A stretch of 64,000 nucleotides of DNA from Actinokineospora sp. NBRC 105648 (GTDB lineage Bacteria; Actinomycetota; Actinomycetes; Mycobacteriales; Pseudonocardiaceae): positions 52,505-116,504 of the forward strand of contig NZ_BSTR01000015.1 of the NCBI RefSeq assembly GCF_030269645.1, written 5' to 3'. The position numbers and the translations under genes were made by a program. This document shows, piece by piece, positions 10,268 through 20,027 of this stretch; position 1 is the stretch's first letter; the number at the start of each line of letters is the position of its first letter. The notes under the pieces were generated by a model. The model saw only the letters and a list, made by a program, of their open reading frames with translations, was not told where the DNA came from and did not search any database.

Positions 10268-11014
10268 CTAGGCGGGGTCGTACGGGCGGCGCTCGACCAG
10301 CGGCAGCGAGCGCAGCTGGCGTTCCAGGTGCCACTGCAGCAGCGCCGCGACCAGGCCGCTCGCCTCGCGGCGGGAGGAGTCGGTGGCGCGCTCGGCGGTG
10401 TCCCAGCGGCCGTTGGCCAGCGCGTCCATCAGGGTGAGCACCTCGTACGCCGGGCTCGCCGAACCCGGTGGCTTGCAGCGCGGGCAGACCGAGCCGCCCG
10501 CGTTGACGTTGAAGGCGCGGTGCGGACCGGGGTCGCCGCAGCGGGCGCACTCGGTGATCGCGGGCGACCACCCCGCGAAGGCCAGCGCGCGGAGCAGGAA
10601 CGCGTCCAGGACAAGGGAAGCGTCGCGTTGACCGTCGGCGAGCGCCCGGAGCGCACCGGCCACCAGGAGGTAGAGCCGGAACACCGGCTCGCCCTCTTCG
10701 GCGGACATCCGATCGGCGGTCTCCAGCACGGCGCAGCCCGCGGTGTAGCGCTGGTAGTCGTTGATGATGCCCGCGCCGAACGCGTCGAGGGTCTGCACCT
10801 GGGTGATCACGTCGAGCGTGCGGCCGGTGTAGAACTGCACGTCCACGTGGGCGAACGGCTCCACCCGGGCGCCCAGCCGGGAGGTGGTGCGGCGCACGCC
10901 CTTGGCCACCGCGCGCACCTTGCCGTGCTTCTGGGTGATCAGCGTGATGATCCGGTCGGCCTCGCCGAGCTTCTGCACGCGCAGCACTACGCCGGTGTCG
11001 CGGTACAGGCTCAC
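10268..11014 (-). CDS. recO: DNA repair protein RecO
   Basis: A 248-residue RecO, which with RecR loads RecA onto SSB-coated single-stranded DNA and anneals strands. The N-terminal OB-fold begins [20 protein letters not shown]. The zinc cluster is visible as CARCGDPG and CPRCKPPG (C-x2-C ... C-x2-C, about residues 156-183), followed by the all-helical C-terminus. Start is GTG 11014. The order uppS-recO-era matches mycobacteria, with a 29-nt gap to era. Confidence 0.95.
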   Translation of the reverse strand: MSLYRDTGVVLRVQKLGEADRIITLITQKHGKVRAVAKGVRRTTSRLGARVEPFAHVDVQFYTGRTLDVITQVQTLDAFGAGIINDYQRYTAGCAVLETADRMSAEEGEPVFRLYLLVAGALRALADGQRDASLVLDAFLLRALAFAGWSPAITECARCGDPGPHRAFNVNAGGSVCPRCKPPGSASPAYEVLTLMDALANGRWDTAERATDSSRREASGLVAALLQWHLERQLRSLPLVERRPYDPA

Positions 11015-11043
11015 CGGGTCATTGTCACACGGCCGGACAGCGC

Positions 11044-11952
11044 CTAGAACCCGAGCTTGCGCAGCTGCTTGGGGTCGCGCTGCCAGTCCTTGGCCACCTT
11101 GACGTGCAGGTCGAGGAAGACCTTGGTGCCCAGCAGCGCCTCGATCTGCTTGCGCGAGCTGGAGCCCACGTGCTTGAGCCGCTCGCCGCGGTGGCCGAGC
11201 ACGATGCCCTTCTGGCTGGACCGCTCGACGTAGAGCAGCGCGTAGATGTTGAGCATGTCGTCGCGGCCCTCGCGCGGGCCCATCTCCTCGATGGTGACCG
11301 CGATGGAGTGCGGCAGCTCGTCGCGCACGCCCTCCAGGGCGGCCTCGCGGATCAGCTCGGCGACCAGGGTGGCCTCCGGCTCGTCGGTGAGCTCACCGCC
11401 GGGGTAGAGCTGCGGCCCCTCGGGCAGCCGGGCGACGAGCAGGTCGGTCAGGGTGGCCACCTGGAAGCCGTCGACGGCCGAGACCGGCACCAGCTCGGCG
11501 AACTCCATGACCTCCTGCAGCGCCAGCAGCTGCTCGCCCACCTGGTCCGGGGAGACCAGGTCGGTCTTGGTCACGATGCCGATGACCGGCGTGCGCTTGG
11601 CCACCTTGGTCAGCTCGGCGGCGATGAACCGGTCGCCGGGGCCGACCTTCTGGTCGGCGGGCACGCACAGCCCGATGACGTCCACTTCGGACCACGTCTC
11701 GCGCACGATGTCGTTGAGCCGCTGGCCGAGCAGGGTGCGCGGCCGGTGCAGGCCGGGGGTGTCGACGATGACGAGCTGGGCGTCGTCGCGGTGCACGATG
11801 CCGCGGATGGCGTGCCGCGTGGTCTGCGGCTTGCTGGAGGTGATCGCGACCTTGGTGCCGACGAGCGCGTTGGTGAGGGTGGACTTCCCGGCGTTCGGCC
11901 TGCCCACGAAACAGGCGAAACCGGAACGATGGCCTTCGGGGCTGCTGGTCAC
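11044..11952 (-). CDS. era: GTPase Era (30S maturation)
   Basis: A 302-residue Era GTPase that binds 16S rRNA near its 3' end during 30S assembly. G1 GRPNAGKST, the switch region TTRHAIRGI, G3 DTPGLH, G4 TKTDL and G5 VSAVDG are all present in the first half, and the C-terminal KH RNA-binding domain contains GIVLGHRGERLKHVG. GTG 11952 is preferred because the GTPase core starts right after it; in-frame upstream codons overlap the ferredoxin-like gene. The stop-to-start gap to that gene is 4 bases. Confidence 0.96.
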   Translation of the reverse strand: MTSSPEGHRSGFACFVGRPNAGKSTLTNALVGTKVAITSSKPQTTRHAIRGIVHRDDAQLVIVDTPGLHRPRTLLGQRLNDIVRETWSEVDVIGLCVPADQKVGPGDRFIAAELTKVAKRTPVIGIVTKTDLVSPDQVGEQLLALQEVMEFAELVPVSAVDGFQVATLTDLLVARLPEGPQLYPGGELTDEPEATLVAELIREAALEGVRDELPHSIAVTIEEMGPREGRDDMLNIYALLYVERSSQKGIVLGHRGERLKHVGSSSRKQIEALLGTKVFLDLHVKVAKDWQRDPKQLRKLGF

Positions 11953-11956
11953 CGAG

Positions 11957-12298
11957 TCATTGTGCCTGGTGCTTGCGGGGCGGGCTGACGCGGTGCAGCT
12001 CCAGGGTCTCCGGCAGCGGCGCGACCCCGGGCCCGCCCGCGGCCAGCCACTGGTCGATGTCGTCGACCGCGGCGTCGGTGAGCACGAAGCCCAGCCACAC
12101 CGGTTTGCTCCCCTTCGCCTGCACCACAACGACGTTGGAGGTCTCGCAGGTGTCCAGGCACTCGGCGACCCGGACGGTGGCGCCGTGCCGGGCGGCCAGC
12201 TCGCGGATGCGGGCGAGCTGGTGGCCGTGGTTGACCGTGGGGTGCTTCTTGACCGTCCCGCAGCAGCAGTCGCGGCAGACGGTGATCAGCGCGCTCAC
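11957..12298 (-). CDS. Thioredoxin-like [2Fe-2S] ferredoxin-domain protein
   Basis: A 113-residue protein with the thioredoxin-like 2Fe-2S ferredoxin fold: an N-terminal cluster ITVCRDCCCGT (residues 6-16) and a distal pair in VAECLDTCETSNVVVV (Cys at about 47 and 51) would hold the cluster, followed by WLGFVLTDAAVDDIDQW. Related stand-alone proteins are annotated as (2Fe-2S) ferredoxins without a known partner. Its start overlaps the upstream gene by four bases and its stop almost touches era, placing it inside the ribosome-maturation operon. Confidence 0.8.
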   Translation of the reverse strand: MSALITVCRDCCCGTVKKHPTVNHGHQLARIRELAARHGATVRVAECLDTCETSNVVVVQAKGSKPVWLGFVLTDAAVDDIDQWLAAGGPGVAPLPETLELHRVSPPRKHQAQ

Positions 12299-12630
12299 GT
12301 GAGCACGTCGACGACCGTGCCTGCGGTGTCGGCGCGCAGGACCGGCGCGCCCGCAGTGAGGTCACGGACAGCGGCGACGGACGCGGCGTCGAGTTCACCT
12401 GATTCAGTGACGACGGCGGCAGCCTCCAGCCCCTCGGCCCCGCTCGAGACAGCGGCCGCCACCGCGGCCTGCAACGCGGTGAGCCGCAGCGACGGCAGCG
12501 CGACGGTGGCCGCGGCGTAGGTGCGGCCGTCGGTGTCGCGGACCGCGGCGCCCTCGGCCGCGCCGGTCCGCGCCCGGCTGGACCGGGCCAGTGTGACGAT
12601 CTTCGCGTCCTCCGGGTCGAGCTCAGCCAC
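12295..12630 (-). CDS. Cytidine-deaminase-like protein lacking the catalytic zinc site
   Basis: A 111-residue protein in the position of Rv2365c. The pattern of EDAKIVTLARSSRARTGAAEGAAV and TYAAATVALPSLRLTALQAAVAAAV follows the cytidine deaminase fold, but the catalytic HAE and PCxxC motifs are absent, so it is probably not an active deaminase. GTG 12630 overlaps the upstream CBS-domain gene by 8 bases and its end overlaps the ferredoxin-like gene by 4. Its role in this operon is unknown. Confidence 0.75.
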   Translation of the reverse strand: MAELDPEDAKIVTLARSSRARTGAAEGAAVRDTDGRTYAAATVALPSLRLTALQAAVAAAVSSGAEGLEAAAVVTESGELDAASVAAVRDLTAGAPVLRADTAGTVVDVLT

Positions 12631-13978
12631 GCTCCCCGCTCCTCTCCCACTGCTGGTCGTCGGCGGTGACCGCGTCCGCGCGGACGAACTCCTCGGTCGG
12701 TCGCACGACCACCGAGGTGATCCGCACCCGGCCGCGGTTGTCCTTGCCGCCCTCGGCTCGGAACCGTAACCCGGTGATCACCGCTTCGGCACCCGGCAGT
12801 GGCACACGTCCCAGCCGCTGGGCGAGCAGGCCGCCGACGGTCTCCACGTCCTGGCCGTCGAGCTCCAGGCCGAACAGCGCGCCGAGGTCCTCCACCGGGA
12901 GCCGGGAACTGACCCGCACCGCTCCGTCGTCGAGGTGCTCGACCGGGGGACGCTCGTCGGTGTCGGACTCGTCGGTGATCTCCCCGACGATCTCCTCCAG
13001 GATGTCCTCGATCGTCAGCAGCCCGGCCGTGCCGCCGTACTCGTCGACGGCGATCGCCAGGTGGCTCTTGGACACCTGCATCTCGCGCAGCAGGTCGTCG
13101 AGCCGCTTGGTGTCCGGCACGAACGAGGCCGCCCCCATCACCTCGGACACCGCCTGCTGGGTGCCGTTCCCGACACTGCTCCCGGTGCTGTTCTCCAGGG
13201 CCGCGCGGACGAGGTCCTTCAGGTTGACCACGCCGACGATGTCGTCGACGCTCTCGCCGATCACCGGTATCCGCGTGTAGCCGGTGCGCAGCGACAGCGC
13301 CAGGGCCTGGCGCACCGTCTTGGCCTGCTCGATCCACACCATCTCGGTGCGCGGCACCATGACCTCGCGGGCGATCGTGCCGCGCAGCTCGAACACCGAG
13401 TGGATCATCTCGCGCTCGTCGGCGTCGACCACGCCGCGCTCCTCGGCCAGGTCGACCAGCTCGCGCAGCTCGACCTCGGAGGAGAACGGGCCCTCGCGGA
13501 AGCCCTTGCCCGGGGTGATCGCGTTGCCGACCAGGATCAGGAAGCGGGACAGCGGCCCGAGCACCGAGCCGAGCACCCGCACCGGACCGGCCGCGATGAG
13601 GCCGACGCCGTAGGGGTGCTGGCGGCCCACGGTGCGCGGGCCCACGCCCACCAGCACGTAGCAGACCACGATCATGCCCAGGGCCGCGGTGAGCCCGGCC
13701 AGCCAGCCGGGGCTCATCGACCGCATGCAGACCAGGGTGACCAGCACCGTCGCCGCCAGCTCGCAGCTCAGCCGCAGCAGGAGCAGCAGGTTGATGTGCC
13801 GGGGCCGCTCGGTGACCACCGCCAGCAGCTGCCGGGCGCCGGTGCGGCCCGCGCGGACCAGCCCCTCGACCCGGGCCTTGGAGACCGCCGAGAGCGCGGC
13901 GTCGGCCGCGGCGAAGGACCCGGCGGCCAGCACGAGCAGGACGGCGACGACGAGCAGACCGGCCGAATCGGCGGACAC
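12623..13978 (-). CDS. CNNM/CorC-type membrane protein with CBS pair
   Basis: A 451-residue hemolysin-family protein (Rv2366c-like). The N-terminal CNNM/DUF21 membrane domain has four hydrophobic segments in residues 5-165, then two CBS domains (about 195-330; MVPRTEMVWIEQ and LAIAVDEYGGTAGLLTIEDI) and a C-terminal CorC/HlyC domain with VETVGGLLAQRLGRVPLPG. Relatives transport or regulate magnesium or cobalt. The gap to ybeY is six bases. It lies in the same conserved run in mycobacteria. Confidence 0.9.
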   Translation of the reverse strand: MSADSAGLLVVAVLLVLAAGSFAAADAALSAVSKARVEGLVRAGRTGARQLLAVVTERPRHINLLLLLRLSCELAATVLVTLVCMRSMSPGWLAGLTAALGMIVVCYVLVGVGPRTVGRQHPYGVGLIAAGPVRVLGSVLGPLSRFLILVGNAITPGKGFREGPFSSEVELRELVDLAEERGVVDADEREMIHSVFELRGTIAREVMVPRTEMVWIEQAKTVRQALALSLRTGYTRIPVIGESVDDIVGVVNLKDLVRAALENSTGSSVGNGTQQAVSEVMGAASFVPDTKRLDDLLREMQVSKSHLAIAVDEYGGTAGLLTIEDILEEIVGEITDESDTDERPPVEHLDDGAVRVSSRLPVEDLGALFGLELDGQDVETVGGLLAQRLGRVPLPGAEAVITGLRFRAEGGKDNRGRVRITSVVVRPTEEFVRADAVTADDQQWERSGERG

Positions 13979-13984
13979 CTCTGA

Positions 13985-14533
13985 TCAGCCCTCGGGGTTC
14001 TCGGTCTCGGCGAGCCCGACGGCACCGAGCAGCCTGTCGTCCTCCACCCGCTGCGCGGCCCGGCGCTTGGCGTCGGCGGCGGCGGTGCGGAAGTCGGCGA
14101 GGATGCGCTTCTGCAGCGTGAACATCTCGCGCTCCTCGGCGGGCTCGGCGTGGTCGTAGCCGAGCAGGTGCAGCACACCGTGCACGGTGAGCAGGTGCAG
14201 CTCGTCGATCAGGCTGTGCCCGGCGGTGCGGGCCTGGTCCTTGGCGAAGGCCGGGCACAGCACGATGTCGCCGAGCAGCGCCGGACCGGACTCCGAGGCG
14301 TCCGGGCGGCGCGCGGAGTCCAGCTCGTCCATCGGGAAGGCCATCACGTCGGTGGGACCGGGCAGGTCCATCCACCGCTCGTGCAGGTCGGCCATCACGT
14401 CCAGTTCGACGAGCAGCACGGACAGCTCGGCGAGCTTGCTGACGTTCATGCGGTCCAGCGCGAACCGGGCGGCCGAGACGATCGACGCCTCGTCGACCGC
14501 CACCCCCGACTCGTTGGCGATCTCGATGCTCAC
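13985..14533 (-). CDS. ybeY: Endoribonuclease YbeY
   Basis: A 182-residue YbeY, a zinc-dependent endoribonuclease acting in 16S rRNA 3'-end processing and ribosome quality control. The signature H-x3-H-x5-H is intact in [11 protein letters not shown] (about residues 118-128), preceded by [10 protein letters not shown] and [12 protein letters not shown]. The length exceeds the E. coli enzyme by about 25 C-terminal residues, as usual in actinobacteria. Start GTG 14533; phoH lies 22 bases upstream on the same strand. Confidence 0.96.
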   Translation of the reverse strand: MSIEIANESGVAVDEASIVSAARFALDRMNVSKLAELSVLLVELDVMADLHERWMDLPGPTDVMAFPMDELDSARRPDASESGPALLGDIVLCPAFAKDQARTAGHSLIDELHLLTVHGVLHLLGYDHAEPAEEREMFTLQKRILADFRTAAADAKRRAAQRVEDDRLLGAVGLAETENPEG

Positions 14534-14555
14534 CGCGCCATTGTCCCTGGTCGCC

Positions 14556-15620
14556 CTAGCGGCCCTGTCGCCTGCCCCCGGCGCGCACCGGGCCGGGGCG
14601 GGCGGCCTCGGCGTCCTCCTGCACGACCTGCCAGCGCTCGTAGGCCTCGACGATCGCGCCGACCAGGCTGTGCCGGACCACGTCGCTGCTGGTCAGCTGG
14701 GCGAAGTGCACGTCGTCGACGTCGCCGAGGATCTCCCGGACCACCCGCAGGCCGCTGCGCTGCCCACCGGGCAGGTCGACCTGGGTGATGTCGCCGGTGA
14801 CCACGATCTTGGAACCGAACCCCAGCCGGGTGAGGAACATCTTCATCTGTTCGGGCGTGGTGTTCTGCGCCTCGTCCAGGATGATGAACGCGTCGTTGAG
14901 CGTGCGACCGCGCATGTACGCCAGCGGGGCGACCTCGATCGTGCCCGCCTGCATCAGCCGCGGGATCGCCTCGGGGTCGATCATGTCGTGCAGCGCGTCG
15001 TAGAGCGGGCGCAGGTACGGGTCGATCTTGTCGAACAGCGTGCCGGGCAGGAAGCCCAGCCGCTCGCCCGCCTCGACCGCGGGCCGGGTCAGGATGATCC
15101 GGCTGACCTGCTTGGCCTGCAGCGCCTGCACCGCCTTGGCCATCGCCAGGTACGTCTTGCCGGTGCCCGCCGGGCCGATGCCGAAGACGATGGTGTTGGC
15201 GTCGATGGCGTCGACGTAGTGCTTCTGGTTGAGCGTCTTGGGCCGGATCGTGCGGCCGCGGCCGGACAGGATGTCCAGGCTCAGCACCTCGGCGGGCGAC
15301 TCGACGGTGCCCGCGGAGAGCATGGCCACCGTGCGCCGGACGGTGTCCGGGCCGACCTGCTGGCCGCGGCCCGCGAGGGTGACCAGCTCGGCGAAGACCC
15401 GCTCGGCGAAGGCCACGTCGGCCGGGGCGCCGGACAGGGTGACCTCGTTGCCGCGCACGTGCACGTCGGCGTCGAGCAGGTCCTCGGCCAAGCGGAGGTT
15501 CTCGTCGCGCGAGCCCAGCAGGCCCAGCGCGGCACCCTCGGGAATGGCGAACCGGGACTGGGCGTCCGCGGTCTGAGCGGCAGGGGAACGGGGGTGTCCC
15601 CCCGGTGCGGTACCCGTCAC
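14556..15620 (-). CDS. phoH: PhoH-family ATPase
   Basis: A 354-residue PhoH-like protein: an N-terminal KH-like region (about residues 20-105), then a P-loop ATPase with Walker [11 protein letters not shown] and Walker [13 protein letters not shown]. Its adjacency to ybeY is conserved across bacteria and suggests a role in RNA metabolism. GTG 15620 is chosen because the family region [20 protein letters not shown] starts soon after. It probably heads the minus-strand run down to ybjN, since 129 bases separate it from the HIT gene. Confidence 0.94.
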   Translation of the reverse strand: MTGTAPGGHPRSPAAQTADAQSRFAIPEGAALGLLGSRDENLRLAEDLLDADVHVRGNEVTLSGAPADVAFAERVFAELVTLAGRGQQVGPDTVRRTVAMLSAGTVESPAEVLSLDILSGRGRTIRPKTLNQKHYVDAIDANTIVFGIGPAGTGKTYLAMAKAVQALQAKQVSRIILTRPAVEAGERLGFLPGTLFDKIDPYLRPLYDALHDMIDPEAIPRLMQAGTIEVAPLAYMRGRTLNDAFIILDEAQNTTPEQMKMFLTRLGFGSKIVVTGDITQVDLPGGQRSGLRVVREILGDVDDVHFAQLTSSDVVRHSLVGAIVEAYERWQVVQEDAEAARPGPVRAGGRRQGR

Positions 15621-15748
15621 GTGCGCTCGGTCCTGCCTTCTCTGCTGTTGGCCCGACTGCCGTTGAGACCTGACTGCCGTCGCGCGGTTCTCTGAGCTGG
15701 TAGCCCTGATGCTAGTCCTCGCCACCGACGGTGCGCACCGGAGAAACC

Positions 15749-16096
15749 TCAGCGACCGAAGCCTGCGAGCTGCTCGCCACCGAGCACGTGCAGGTGCGCG
15801 TGGAAGACGGTGCGGCAGGCGTCGTCACCGGTGTTGAACACGAACCGGTAGCCGGACTCGTCGATCCCCTCGACCCGCGCGACCTCGGCGCCCGCCAGGA
15901 GAACCTCGGCGAGCAGCTTCGGGTCGCCCGCGAGTTCACGGGCGTCCTCGTGGTGCTCGCGCGGAACGACGAGAACGTGCACGCGCGACTGGGGGTTGAT
16001 GTCGCGGAAGCAGTAAACGGTGTCGTTCTGGTAGACGACCGTCGAGGGGATGTCACCGGCGATGATCTTGCAGAAGAGGCAGTCCGAGGCGCTCAT
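15749..16096 (-). CDS. HIT-family (histidine triad) nucleotide hydrolase
   Basis: A 115-residue HIT protein. The N-terminal zinc-type motif CLFCKII (residues 6-12) and the histidine triad HAHLHVLGG (about residues 99-107) with an upstream NTGDDA are intact, so it should cleave nucleoside phosphoramidates or phosphosulfates (HinT-like). ATG 16096. It lies upstream of phoH on the same strand with a 128-base gap that may hold the phoH promoter. Confidence 0.93.
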   Translation of the reverse strand: MSASDCLFCKIIAGDIPSTVVYQNDTVYCFRDINPQSRVHVLVVPREHHEDARELAGDPKLLAEVLLAGAEVARVEGIDESGYRFVFNTGDDACRTVFHAHLHVLGGEQLAGFGR

Positions 16097-16144
16097 GGAC
16101 GCAGATTAGTGGCCTCACCCACCAGCAAGCCCATTTGGTGCCAA

Positions 16145-16295
16145 GCCATCGGTCGCAGACCCGGTGCGAGGGCCACCAGGCCCGAGCGAACAAGCTCATT
16201 CTTTGCGCACTCGATGTGAGGGCCGCCAGGCCCGACTGAAACCAACTCATCGGTTGCGCACTCGATGTGAGGGCCGCGAGGCCCGAGCGAACCAC
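16145..16295. repeat. Three tandem 50-51-bp units with GGGCC/GGCCC hairpins
   Basis: Units at about 16145-16194, 16195-16245 and 16246-16295, each with a core GTGAGGGCCGCCAGGCCCGA-like sequence that folds as GGGCC-4 nt-GGCCC. Units 2 and 3 also share TTGCGCACTCGATGTGAGGG. The 450-base spacer 16097-16546 holds no gene, only this array and the hairpins at 16328 and 16449. Confidence 0.85.
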
Positions 16296-16327
16296 GCTGG
16301 AACCGCCGCCGAACGCACCGTGGGGGT

Positions 16328-16346
16328 CCGGGGGCTCGGCCCCCGG
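16328..16346. repeat. Perfect 8-bp GC hairpin
   Basis: CCGGGGGC-TCG-GCCCCCGG, a perfect stem with a three-base loop in the HIT/rsmE spacer. No T-run follows. It could act as a Rho-independent-like stop for minus-strand transcription past rsmE or be part of an intergenic repeat family. Confidence 0.6.
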
Positions 16347-16448
16347 GAAGACACGCGTCCCCTCGGCGAAGAAGCGGAGCTTCGACGACGGGGCAGGAAG
16401 CCGCGCGGGCGGTGAAGCCTGGGGGTCGCCCCACCGCCTCGCGCGGCG

Positions 16449-16479
16449 CCGCCGGACCGAGGGGGGAGGTGTCCGGCGG
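16449..16479 (-). terminator. Hairpin downstream of rsmE
   Basis: Inverted repeat CCGCCGGAC (16449-16457) / GTCCGGCGG (16471-16479) with a 13-nt purine-rich loop, 68 bases beyond the rsmE stop. It is positioned to end the hrcA-dnaJ-rsmE transcript. The U-tract is missing, as is common in actinobacterial terminators. Confidence 0.45.
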
Positions 16480-16546
16480 TAGTCGAGTGAATGCGCTTCG
16501 GATAACTTGAAACGCTTTGCGGATATAGATTAAACCTTGGGATGGG

Positions 16547-17281
16547 CTAGCGCCAGCGTGCTGTGAGCGCACCCAACGCGCCCAGCGCGACCGCGGCGGC
16601 CGTGGAAGTGCGCAGAACGGACGGTCCGAGTCGAACCGGCCTGGCACCGGCCTGTTCAAGGGCTCGCAGCTCTTCCTCGGTGATCCCGCCCTCTGGCCCG
16701 ACCACCACCACAAGATCACCCGATTCGGGTAACGGGACCTCGGCCAGACGGGTGGCGAGACCGGCTTCCAGCACGAGCGCCAGCGCACTCACCTGCACGA
16801 GCGCCAGCAAACCGGGCAGCCCCACCGGTTCGGCCACCTCCGGCACCCAGGGGCGCCGGGCCTGCTTGGCCGCCGCCCGCGCGGTGGCGCGCCACCGCTC
16901 CAGCGCCTTGGCGCCGCGCGGGCCGTCGTCCCACTTCGCCACGCACCGCGCGGCGCGCCACGGCACCACCGCGTCGACGCCCGCCTCGGTGGCCAGCTCC
17001 ACCGCGAGCTCGCCGCGGTCGCCCTTGGCCAGTGCCTGCACCACGACCACGCGCGGCGACGGCGGGGGCTCTTCCCACCGGTCGACGACCGCCAACTCCA
17101 GCGAGTCCTTGCCCGCCACCGAGACCGCGCAGCGGGCGACCCGGCCGCGGCCGTCGGAGACCAGCAGCTCCTCGCCGACGCGCAGCCTGCGCACGGCCGC
17201 GGCGTGCCTGCCCTCCGGGCCGTCGAGGGTGAACCCGGCCCCCTCGGGCAGCGCGTCGACCAGGAACAGCGCCAGGGTCAT
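16547..17281 (-). CDS. rsmE: 16S rRNA m3U1498 methyltransferase RsmE
   Basis: A 244-residue SPOUT methyltransferase that methylates U1498 of 16S rRNA. The N-terminal PUA-like domain contains [19 protein letters not shown], and the C-terminal knot carries the SAM-binding loop [15 protein letters not shown] and [23 protein letters not shown] 17281 overlaps the dnaJ stop by four bases, so translation is coupled to the chaperone gene; the order hrcA-dnaJ-rsmE matches Rv2374c-Rv2372c. Confidence 0.95.
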   Translation of the reverse strand: MTLALFLVDALPEGAGFTLDGPEGRHAAAVRRLRVGEELLVSDGRGRVARCAVSVAGKDSLELAVVDRWEEPPPSPRVVVVQALAKGDRGELAVELATEAGVDAVVPWRAARCVAKWDDGPRGAKALERWRATARAAAKQARRPWVPEVAEPVGLPGLLALVQVSALALVLEAGLATRLAEVPLPESGDLVVVVGPEGGITEEELRALEQAGARPVRLGPSVLRTSTAAAVALGALGALTARWR

Positions 17282-18441
17282 CGGGTGTGGCGCGACCGCA
17301 GCCGGGAGAACAGCCCGCCCGCGCGGCCGTTGGCCGAGGCCAGCGTGTGCTCCTCCTCGCCGCGCAGGACCGCCAGCTCGCGCAGCAGCTCGGTCTGCCG
17401 GGCGTCGAGCCGGGTCGGGACCTCGACCTCGATGTGCACGTGCAGGTCGCCGCGGCCGTCGACCCGGCCGGTGGAGCGCAGCCGGGGCAGGCCGCGACCG
17501 GACATGACCAGCTCGGTCTCGGGCTGGGTGCCCGGCTCCAGCTCCAGCTCGACCGGACCGTCGAGGGTGTCCAGCGGCAGCACCGCGCCCAGGGCGGCGG
17601 TGGTCATCGGCACCCGCAGCGTGCAGTGCAGGTCGGCGCCCGCCCGCTCGAAGGTGGCGTGCTGCAGCTCTTCGACCTCGACGTAGAGGTCGCCCGCCGG
17701 GCCACCGCCCGGACCGACCTCGCCCTGGCCGGACAGGCGCACGCGCATGCCGTCGGCGACTCCCGGCGGGATCTTCGCGGTGATCGTCCGCCGGGCGCGC
17801 ACCCGCCCCTCGCCCGCGCACTGGCTGCACGGCTCGGGGATGACCTCGCCCAGACCGCGGCAGGTCGGGCAGGCGCGCGCGGTGACGACCTGGCCGAGGA
17901 ACGAGCGCTGCACCGACTGCACCTCGCCGCGGCCGCCGCAGGTGTCGCAGGTGATCGGCGACGAGCCCTTCGCGCACCCCGAGCCGCGGCACAGGTCGCA
18001 CAGGATGGCGGTCTCCACCGCGATCTCCCGGCTGACGCCGGTGGCGCACTCCTCGAGGGTCATCTGGATGCGCAGCAGCGCGTCCGAGCCCGGCTGCACC
18101 CGGCTGCGCGGGCCGCGAGCCCCACCGCCACCGCCTGCCGCGCCGAAGAAGGCGTCCATGATGTCGCCCAGGCCGAAACCCGCGCCGCCGAACGGGTCGC
18201 GGCCGCCGCCACCGCCCGCGGGGGTGCCCAGCGGGTCGCCGCCCAGGTCGACGATCTTGCGCTTCTGCGGGTCCGAGAGGACCTCGTAGGCGGCGGTGAC
18301 CTCGCGGAAGCGGGCCTGCGCGGCCTCGTCCGGGTTCACGTCCGGGTGCAGTTCACGCGCCAGCTTGCGGTACGCGCGCTTGATCTCCTCAGAGGTCGCG
18401 TCCTGCCGCACCCCGAGAGTGCCGTAGTAGTCCCTCGCCAC
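17278..18441 (-). CDS. dnaJ: Chaperone DnaJ (DnaJ2 type)
   Basis: A 387-residue type I J-protein, co-chaperone of DnaK. The J domain (residues 4-68) has the HPD motif in [13 protein letters not shown], then a G/F-rich linker, then four CxxCxGxG zinc repeats ([32 protein letters not shown], about residues 148-215) and the C-terminal substrate-binding domain. It follows hrcA on the same strand, the arrangement of mycobacterial dnaJ2, so heat-shock control by HrcA is plausible, though no CIRCE element is seen in this window. Confidence 0.96.
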   Translation of the reverse strand: MARDYYGTLGVRQDATSEEIKRAYRKLARELHPDVNPDEAAQARFREVTAAYEVLSDPQKRKIVDLGGDPLGTPAGGGGGRDPFGGAGFGLGDIMDAFFGAAGGGGGARGPRSRVQPGSDALLRIQMTLEECATGVSREIAVETAILCDLCRGSGCAKGSSPITCDTCGGRGEVQSVQRSFLGQVVTARACPTCRGLGEVIPEPCSQCAGEGRVRARRTITAKIPPGVADGMRVRLSGQGEVGPGGGPAGDLYVEVEELQHATFERAGADLHCTLRVPMTTAALGAVLPLDTLDGPVELELEPGTQPETELVMSGRGLPRLRSTGRVDGRGDLHVHIEVEVPTRLDARQTELLRELAVLRGEEEHTLASANGRAGGLFSRLRSRHTR

Positions 18442-18531
18442 CGTGTCCAGTCCTCCTGCCCCGGGTGCACCCCGGGGACACGTTGTTGCCTGTAGAGCGC
18501 TGCCTGTCGAGCGACGTTGCCCGTGACCCTC

Positions 18532-19554
18532 TTACTGACCGAGGATCTCTCCGACGTAGTTGGCCACCGCGCGCACCGCGGCGATGTTGGTGGGGTAGTC
18601 CATCCTGGTCGGCCCCACGACCCCCATGCCACCCAGCAGGGTCGCACGGGTGCCGTAGCCGATGGAGACCACCGACGTGCTGCGCATCTCCTCGGCCTCG
18701 TTCTCCTCGCCGATGCGCACCGTGATGGTCCCCGGGTCGGCCGTGGCGGCCAGCAGCTTGAGCACCACGACCTGCTCCTCCAGCGCCTCGAGCACCTGGC
18801 GCAGCGAGTTCGGGAAGTCCGCGGCGCTGCGGGTCAGGTTGGCGGTACCGCCAAGCACCAGCCGCTCCTCGGGGTGCTCGACCAGCGACTCGACCAGCAC
18901 GGTGGCCACCCGGGTCATGATCTCGCGCAGCTCGCTCGGCGCGCTCTCGGGCAGCTCGGCGACGCTGGCCGCGGCGTCGGTGAGCCGCTTGCCCGCCAGG
19001 GTCGAGTTGAGCACCCCGCGCAGCCGGGACAGCGACTCGTCGGTGATCACGTCGCCGAGGTCGACCATCCGCTGGTCCACCCGGCCGGTGTCGGTGATCA
19101 GCACCATCATCAGCCGGGCCGGGGTGATGCCGACCAGCTCGACGTGCCGGACCGTCGAGGTGGTCAGCGTCGGGTACTGGATCACCGCGACCTGCCGGGT
19201 CAGCTGGGCCAGCAGCCGGACGCTGCGGCGCATCACGTCGTCGAGGTCGATCGCGCCCTCGAGGAAGGACTGGATGGCCCGGCGCTCGGCCGAGCTGAGC
19301 GGCTTGACCTCGCTGAGCCGGTCGACGAAGAGCCGGTAGCCCTTGTCGGTGGGGATGCGGCCCGCGCTGGTGTGCGGCTGGGTGATGTAGCCGTCCTCCT
19401 CCAGCGAGGCCATGTCGTTGCGCACCGTGGCACTGGAGACGCCGAGGTTGTGCCGCTCCACGATCGCCTTGGAGGCCACCGGTTCGTGGTTGCTGACGTA
19501 GTCGGCGACGATGGCCCGCAGCACCTCGAACCGGCGTTCGTCGGCGTTGACCAC
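18532..19554 (-). CDS. hrcA: Heat-inducible transcriptional repressor HrcA
   Basis: A 340-residue HrcA, the repressor that binds CIRCE elements of groE-type operons. The N-terminal winged helix is visible in [20 protein letters not shown] and [19 protein letters not shown], followed by [19 protein letters not shown] and the dimerisation/GAF-like core ending in [15 protein letters not shown]. Start GTG 19554. It heads the hrcA-dnaJ-rsmE unit, with a 90-base gap to dnaJ. Confidence 0.96.
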   Translation of the reverse strand: MVNADERRFEVLRAIVADYVSNHEPVASKAIVERHNLGVSSATVRNDMASLEEDGYITQPHTSAGRIPTDKGYRLFVDRLSEVKPLSSAERRAIQSFLEGAIDLDDVMRRSVRLLAQLTRQVAVIQYPTLTTSTVRHVELVGITPARLMMVLITDTGRVDQRMVDLGDVITDESLSRLRGVLNSTLAGKRLTDAAASVAELPESAPSELREIMTRVATVLVESLVEHPEERLVLGGTANLTRSAADFPNSLRQVLEALEEQVVVLKLLAATADPGTITVRIGEENEAEEMRSTSVVSIGYGTRATLLGGMGVVGPTRMDYPTNIAAVRAVANYVGEILGQ

Positions 19555-19645
19555 CGGCCACCTCCCTCATCCGTGCGCACCCACCCAGCGGAGCCACCGC
19601 CGAGTTTACGGAGCGCGGCGGGTGCTCGGACGATTCGGGCGCGGT

Positions 19646-19927
19646 TCAGCCCGCGCGACCCGCCTGCTCCTGGTTGCGCAGCGCCGCCGAGGCTGCGATC
19701 CGGATGATCGGGTCGTCGTGGCCTGCGGCGTCGAGGATGATCTCGGTGGAGCGCGGGCCGCCGATCACGCTGGCCAGGTAGACGGCCTTGCAGGCGAGCA
19801 CGGTGTCGGCGTGGGTGGCCAGTTCGGCCAGGTGCGGCAGGGCGGCCGGGCCGAGCTCGGCGGCGTCGGTGAAGTCGACGTCGGCGCTGTCCAGGAGTTG
19901 TCGTAGGTCCTGCAGGGTGACCGGCAT
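19646..19927 (-). CDS. Small HEAT-repeat-like protein
   Basis: A 93-residue helical protein: MPVTLQDLRQLLDSADVDF, GPAALPHLAELATHAD, ACKAVYLASVIGG and HDDPIIRIAASAALRNQEQA read as two to three HEAT-like helix pairs. ATG 19927 is preferred; the in-frame upstream stretch is proline-rich and lacks a ribosome-binding site. No enzyme motif is visible; it probably mediates protein contacts. It stands alone between hrcA and the nucleotidyltransferase gene. Confidence 0.6.
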   Translation of the reverse strand: MPVTLQDLRQLLDSADVDFTDAAELGPAALPHLAELATHADTVLACKAVYLASVIGGPRSTEIILDAAGHDDPIIRIAASAALRNQEQAGRAG

Positions 19928-20027
19928 CGGGCGACTCCCTCGGGGTGGGGGCAGGGGGGATGCCAACAAGAGGACGGGCGGCGCGGCCAGATACGCCGTA
20001 CGGCGAATCCGGGTCGAAGGTCCCGGC

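Noticed and set aside
16053..16295. Short minus-strand frame reading a repeated peptide through the 50-bp array
   Set aside because: The repetition comes from the DNA repeat; period 50-51 does not hold frame and no start signal exists.
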